This document shows, piece after piece, positions 59,661 through 64,000 of a stretch of DNA of 64,000 bases. Origin of the DNA: Anaerocolumna sp. AGMB13025 (lineage in GTDB: Bacteria; Bacillota; Clostridia; Lachnospirales; Lachnospiraceae); the NCBI RefSeq assembly GCF_029689925.1, contig NZ_CP121445.1:2535001-2599000 (forward strand), in the 5' to 3' direction. The number at the start of each line of letters is the position of its first letter. The stretch's first letter is position 1. A program made the translations under genes and the position numbers. The notes below the pieces were generated by a model. The model saw nothing but the letters and a program-made list of their open reading frames with translations, did no database searches and was not told where the DNA came from.

Positions 59661-62180
59661 ATGGAACATCGGCTGATATTAAATGGAACCTGGAACTGGT
59701 GCGAAAGGGAAGAAAATAAAGTCAGGGAAGGAAAAGTGCCCGGAAGCGTCCTTTCTGATCTGACAGCCTTAAATCTAATTCAGGATCCGTATTGGAGAAC
59801 AAATGAATATGAAACCAAAGAACTGTTCCGAAAGGATTACCGTTATTTCCGAACCTTTCAGGTAACAGAAGAACTGTTAAACGATGAAGAGCAGATATTG
59901 GTATTCGAAGGTCTGGATACGATTGCGGATATTTATCTCAACAAAGAACGGATTGGTTCTGTGAATGATATGCACCGCACGTACCGCTTTAATGTGAAAC
60001 ATAAATTAAAGACAGAGAATGAACTGGAGATTTATTTTCATTCGCCTATTGCCTTTGTAGAAAAAGCCCATGAAGAAGGTGATATCTTCTATGCTTCTAC
60101 CGGGTGTATGAAGGGGAATGGAGCACTTAGAAAAGCACACTATATGTTTGGTTGGGACTGGGGACCAATACTTCCGGATGCGGGGATCTTCCGTAATGTT
60201 TATCTGTCCGGCTGCAGTACAGCGAAAATAGAAGACATAAGGATACGGCAGTTCCATGAGGAAGTACAGGGAAACTCCCATGAACCCTATGCGAAACCCG
60301 TAATTAATAAAGTACGACTGGATATTGAAACAAGAGTGAAACGTTTTTCTGGCTGTTCCCTTCGTTTAATCTGTCAGGTTACAGCACCGGATGGGACAAT
60401 AGTAACAGGTGAAACTAAAATTTCAGGCAATGAGGACTTCAAAAATATTGAGATAGAGATCAGGGATCCTAAGCTTTGGTGGCCTAACGGGTACGGAGAG
60501 CAGCCGTTATACCATATAACAGTTATGCTGGAAGCGGATGGAGTACTAGAAGATACCTGGGAAAGAAAGATTGGCTTAAGAAATATTACAGTATGTACCG
60601 ATAAGGATGAATGGGGAAATCAGTTCGCATTTGTTGTAAACGGTCAGAAAATCTTTGCTATGGGTGCTAATTATATTCCAGAGGACAATATTGTGGGACG
60701 CCTTAACCAAGAACGCAGTGACAGGTTAATCAGAGATTGTGCAAAGGCTAACTTTAACTGTATCCGTATCTGGGGCGGCGGTTATTACCCGGAGGATTAT
60801 GTGTATGATGCCTGCGACCGTTATGGTATTCTGGTCTGGCAGGATTTGATGTTTGCCTGCAATGTATATGATTTAACAGAAGAATTTGAAGAGAATATAC
60901 TGTCAGAAACCATTGATAATGTAAAGCGCCTCCGTCATCACGCCTGTCTGGCACTTTGGTGCGGCAATAATGAGATGGAGTGGGGCTGGAGTGATTGGGC
61001 GAGACTTGTTGGGCACCGGCCGAAATATAAGGCAGATTATATTAAGATGTTTGAACTGCTGCTGCCAAGGATTACAAAACAATATGATGATCAGACCTTT
61101 TACTGGCTTTCCTCACCTTCCTCCGGCGGTTCGTTTGACAATCCCAATGATTTTAACCGGGGAGACAATCATTACTGGGAAGTATGGCATTCCAATAAAC
61201 CATTTACCGAATATCGGGATTTTTATTTCCGTTTTTGCTCCGAGTTCGGGTTTCAATCTTTTCCGGGGAAGAAAACACTGGATAGTTTCAGCCTTTTGGA
61301 GGATCAGAACATTTTCAGTGAAGTAATGGAATCCCATCAAAAAAACGGATTGGCAAATACGAAAATATTTTCCTATATATCCGGGTATTACAAGTATCCT
61401 AAAGATATGGAAAGTATTGCCTATATCTCTCAGATTCTACAGTTAAAAGCAATCCAGTACGGAGTGGAACACTGGAGAAGAAACTGGGGCAGGTGCATGG
61501 GAGCGATATACTGGCAGTTAAATGACTGCTGGCCGGTGGCTTCCTGGTCAAGTATTGACTATTACGGGCGTTGGAAAGCCCTGCATTACGGTGCCAAAAG
61601 ATTTTATTCCAGATTTATGGCAACGGCCTGTGAAAAAGAAGAACTAAGCACGGAAATCGATTATTATATCCACAATGAATCCTTTCAGGAACGGGAAGCG
61701 GTATTACAGGTCAGATTGTTTGGCGGAGATCTGCGTACAATCTATGAGCTTGAGAAACCTGTCAGGATAAATCCTTTTAAAGTAAAGAAAGAAATCAGTA
61801 TTGATTTTAACGAATATCTGGAGGGAATCCAGAGAAATGAAGCCGGCGCTGAATATCGGCTTTTGGAAAATGGAATCGTAATAAGCAGAGGTACGAATCT
61901 ATTTGTAAAACCCAAGTACTTTACTTTTAAAGTACCAACATATCAGGTTGAGGTTACAGAGGAGGAAGAGGACTTTCGAATTCATATTAAGTCGGATGTA
62001 TATGCCAGTTATGTGGAATTAGACCTTGATGAAGATGTGGTTTTTGAAGATAATTACTTTGATATAACATCAAAGGAGGGGGTATGGGTTACAGTCTGCA
62101 AAAAGGAATTTAAGAAGCAGATTACGGCGGAGGAGCTGGGTGCTAAGCTTCGTATAAGAAGTGTGGCAGAAAGCTTTTGA
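59661..62180 (+). CDS. Glycoside hydrolase family 2 beta-mannosidase
   Basis: This cytoplasmic enzyme removes terminal beta-mannose from the non-reducing end of manno-oligosaccharides or glycans. The 839 residues have the GH2 order: sugar-binding jelly roll (1-190), Ig-like domain, TIM barrel from about 300, and C-terminal beta domains. The acid/base is Glu438 in [10 protein letters not shown] and the nucleophile is Glu528 in [14 protein letters not shown] near residue 170 and N-G-Y-G-E-Q-P-L-Y are typical of beta-mannosidase. The ribosome binding site is weak (AGG 9 bases upstream), which fits control by the structured leader. Confidence 0.92.
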   Translation: MEHRLILNGTWNWCEREENKVREGKVPGSVLSDLTALNLIQDPYWRTNEYETKELFRKDYRYFRTFQVTEELLNDEEQILVFEGLDTIADIYLNKERIGSVNDMHRTYRFNVKHKLKTENELEIYFHSPIAFVEKAHEEGDIFYASTGCMKGNGALRKAHYMFGWDWGPILPDAGIFRNVYLSGCSTAKIEDIRIRQFHEEVQGNSHEPYAKPVINKVRLDIETRVKRFSGCSLRLICQVTAPDGTIVTGETKISGNEDFKNIEIEIRDPKLWWPNGYGEQPLYHITVMLEADGVLEDTWERKIGLRNITVCTDKDEWGNQFAFVVNGQKIFAMGANYIPEDNIVGRLNQERSDRLIRDCAKANFNCIRIWGGGYYPEDYVYDACDRYGILVWQDLMFACNVYDLTEEFEENILSETIDNVKRLRHHACLALWCGNNEMEWGWSDWARLVGHRPKYKADYIKMFELLLPRITKQYDDQTFYWLSSPSSGGSFDNPNDFNRGDNHYWEVWHSNKPFTEYRDFYFRFCSEFGFQSFPGKKTLDSFSLLEDQNIFSEVMESHQKNGLANTKIFSYISGYYKYPKDMESIAYISQILQLKAIQYGVEHWRRNWGRCMGAIYWQLNDCWPVASWSSIDYYGRWKALHYGAKRFYSRFMATACEKEELSTEIDYYIHNESFQEREAVLQVRLFGGDLRTIYELEKPVRINPFKVKKEISIDFNEYLEGIQRNEAGAEYRLLENGIVISRGTNLFVKPKYFTFKVPTYQVEVTEEEEDFRIHIKSDVYASYVELDLDEDVVFEDNYFDITSKEGVWVTVCKKEFKKQITAEELGAKLRIRSVAESF

Positions 62181-62246
62181 TATAGGAATGTTAAGGTAAG
62201 CTAGAACAAACTATTAGCTTTGATTATAGAAAAAGGAGGAAGAGGT

Positions 62247-63362
62247 ATGCAAAAAGAATTAATAGATCAGCTGGAAACGCCCTGTATTGTGATTGATTTG
62301 GTTAAGACCGAAGAAAATATTGTTAAGATGCAGGAAGGGGCAAATAGCTGTAAATGCAGTTTGCGGCCTCATATCAAAACCCACAAGATGCCGTATTTTG
62401 CCAGGCTACAGCTAGCCTATGGTGCTTGTGGCATTACCTGTGCAAAAGTATCGGAAGCCGAGGTAATGGCAGAGGGCGGGATTGAGGATATCTTTATCGC
62501 TTATCCCATGGTAGGTGATTTTAGGATTAAAAGAGCCCTCTTACTGGCTAAACGTATCAAACGGCTGATTCTGGCGGTGGACAGTATGGAAGGTGCAATG
62601 TTGCTAAATAAAGCGGCAATAGACGCTGGGCTTACCATGGAGGTACGTCTGGAGGTCGATACCGGTGCAAAAAGAACCGGTGTCTTAAGGAACAAGGCAG
62701 CAGAACTGGCCAGACAGATTCACGGTTTGCCGGGTCTTAATCTGACAGGAATTTATACATTTAAAAGCCTGGTCTACCGCGATACAGTGACGGAGGATAA
62801 ACATCTGGCCAGTGTGGAAGAAGGGGAGCTGATGGAGCAGATTGCAGAAGAGATTAAAAAAGCAGGTGTTCCCATTAAAGAAATAAGCGCCGGCTCCACC
62901 CCGACCGGACTTTTAGTGGCAAGGACCGGAAAAGTAAATGAAATACGTCCAGGTACCTATCTGTTTAATGATTATATGTTATGTAAGGAAGGCGCAGCGG
63001 TTCTAAGCGATATTGCTGTCCGGATTTATGCCACGGTGGTCAGTGTTCCCTCCAGGGAATATGCAGTAATTGACGGAGGAACCAAAACCTTTCCCATGGA
63101 TATTCCTCTTGATAAGGCTCCTTATTATTATCCCGGCTATGCCCTGGTGGAAGGAAATGAAGATTTGCAGCTTAGGCGCATGAATGAAGAACATGGAATT
63201 ATTACTAGTATCAAAGGGGATACAGGACTTAGGGTGGGTGATAAAATAGCGCTGATCCCTATTCATGTATGTACTGCGGTTAATATGCAGAATCAGGTGT
63301 ACTTATATGACGGGGAAGGCTTAAAGCAGGAAACGGTAGCTGCGAGAGGTATGCTGGTATGA
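62247..63362 (+). CDS. DSD1-type PLP enzyme (D-threonine aldolase / D-serine dehydratase-like)
   Basis: This fold-III PLP enzyme has 371 residues. The PLP lysine is in R-P-H-I-K-T-H-K near residue 48, the barrel runs through Y-P-M-V-G and V-D-T-G-x-K-R-T-G, and the C-terminal domain has P-I-H-V-C-T-A-V-N with the His-x-Cys metal site of D-serine dehydratase (DSD1). Such enzymes act on D-3-hydroxy amino acids (D-serine or D-threonine). AAGGAGG lies 9 bases before ATG 62247. The stop overlaps the start of the next gene (ATGA), so the two are coupled. Confidence 0.88.
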   Translation: MQKELIDQLETPCIVIDLVKTEENIVKMQEGANSCKCSLRPHIKTHKMPYFARLQLAYGACGITCAKVSEAEVMAEGGIEDIFIAYPMVGDFRIKRALLLAKRIKRLILAVDSMEGAMLLNKAAIDAGLTMEVRLEVDTGAKRTGVLRNKAAELARQIHGLPGLNLTGIYTFKSLVYRDTVTEDKHLASVEEGELMEQIAEEIKKAGVPIKEISAGSTPTGLLVARTGKVNEIRPGTYLFNDYMLCKEGAAVLSDIAVRIYATVVSVPSREYAVIDGGTKTFPMDIPLDKAPYYYPGYALVEGNEDLQLRRMNEEHGIITSIKGDTGLRVGDKIALIPIHVCTAVNMQNQVYLYDGEGLKQETVAARGMLV

Positions 63363-64000
63363 AGACCTTAATTAAAAATGGATTACTATATGACGGCAGC
63401 GGAACACCTCCCTATATAAAGGATATTCTTATTGAAGATGACAAAATATCAGCTGTTTCAGAAGGAATAGAAGCCTCTGCCGAGGAAATAATTGATGCTG
63501 CCGGTTTATGTGTTACCCCGGGATTTATCGATACCCACAGGCACTGTGATATTGACGCCTTATATAATCCTGAGTTTGGATCTATTGAATTATCTCAGGG
63601 TCTTACTACGGTGATCGGAGGCAACTGCGGTCTAGCCCCCATTCCTGCGCCTGAGACTTATAGGAAAGAAATCTTTGATTTTATCGAACCTTGTCTGGGA
63701 ATTGCGCCAAAGCAGATGAAGATAGAAAAGTTTCCGGAATATCTAAAAGCCCTGGAGGAAAAACCCCTGCCCCTACAGGTTGGAAGTTATATCGGAACAG
63801 GAACCTTAAAAGCAGCAATTAAAGGATATGGAAAGTCTCCATTTACAAAAAAAGAGATGAACCTGGCGAAAACCTACATAAAAGAAGGTCTGGCAGCAGG
63901 GGCAGTAGGACTGTCTGCGGGGATTATGTACCAACCGGAATGCTATTCCAGTTTTGAAGAAATGACAGAGCTATTCTCGGCAGCCGCTTCCTATCAGAGA
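63359..64000 (+). CDS. N-acyl-D-amino-acid deacylase (D-aminoacylase), partial
   Basis: The start ATG overlaps the TGA of the PLP gene by four bases, and the frame stays open to the window end (214 codons seen of about 520-530 expected). The N-terminus reads L-I-K-N-G-L-L-Y-D-G-S-G-T-P-P, then D-A-A-G-L-C-V-T-P-G-F-I-D-T-H-R-H-C-D-I-D with the metal-binding His-x-His, and then T-T-V-I-G-G-N-C-G. These are marks of amidohydrolases that free D-amino acids from N-acyl derivatives. With the PLP enzyme it suggests breakdown of N-acylated D-amino acids. Confidence 0.9.
   Translation, partial: MKTLIKNGLLYDGSGTPPYIKDILIEDDKISAVSEGIEASAEEIIDAAGLCVTPGFIDTHRHCDIDALYNPEFGSIELSQGLTTVIGGNCGLAPIPAPETYRKEIFDFIEPCLGIAPKQMKIEKFPEYLKALEEKPLPLQVGSYIGTGTLKAAIKGYGKSPFTKKEMNLAKTYIKEGLAAGAVGLSAGIMYQPECYSSFEEMTELFSAAASYQR

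Overview
The window looks like chromosomal DNA from a low-GC, Gram-positive anaerobe of the Clostridia, most likely Lachnospiraceae. The grounds are AGGAGG-type ribosome binding sites with frequent TTG/GTG starts, a T-box leader, sugar ABC transporters without their own ATPase, FCD-type GntR regulators, and many small AraC, GNAT and XRE genes. This is inference from gene style; no rRNA or species marker is present.

Layout. 1-3.8 kb: part of an inverted-repeat element, a small HTH gene, a lone rfbC with a Nudix gene, a carbamoyltransferase and a GNAT. 4.0-20.1 kb: a carbohydrate catabolic locus with two GntR regulators, a solute-binding lipoprotein, two permeases, three tandem paralogous putative glycoside hydrolases (the middle one frameshifted), a TIM-barrel isomerase, a hydroxyacid dehydrogenase, tartronate semialdehyde reductase and glycerate 2-kinase. 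Together they suggest uptake of an unusual glycoside and conversion of part of it to glycerate and 2-phosphoglycerate. 20.2-29.1 kb: a second copy of the inverted-repeat element, T-box-controlled argS with a radical SAM gene, a methyltransferase with a second radical SAM gene, an acyltransferase and a HAD phosphatase.

29.2-49.6 kb: an accessory region beginning at tRNA-Gly(GCC). The 3' end of the tRNA is repeated at 29.5 and 37.6 kb, and remnants of a tyrosine integrase and a MobV-like relaxase lie next to the second copy, so 29.5-37.6 kb reads as a decayed tRNA-integrated island. The accessory region is rich in AraC-type regulators (six), GNATs, XRE regulators and broken genes. All six AraC genes carry an in-frame internal Shine-Dalgarno and start codon exactly where the DNA-binding half joins a variable effector half (GyrI-like, VOC, GyrB-like ATPase or unknown). 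I consider this the most interesting protein-level observation.

49.8-64 kb: an MFS exporter, a secreted beta-propeller protein, a MATE exporter with a YheO-type regulator, and a second sugar ABC operon (lipoprotein, two permeases) followed by a GH2 beta-mannosidase, a DSD1-type PLP enzyme and a D-aminoacylase that runs off the window. Upstream of both the tartronate semialdehyde reductase (17.9 kb) and the beta-mannosidase (59.5 kb) is the same short sequence pattern, which can fold as an H-type pseudoknot. I propose it as a candidate undescribed cis-regulatory RNA. No CRISPR array, intact insertion sequence or replication origin was seen.
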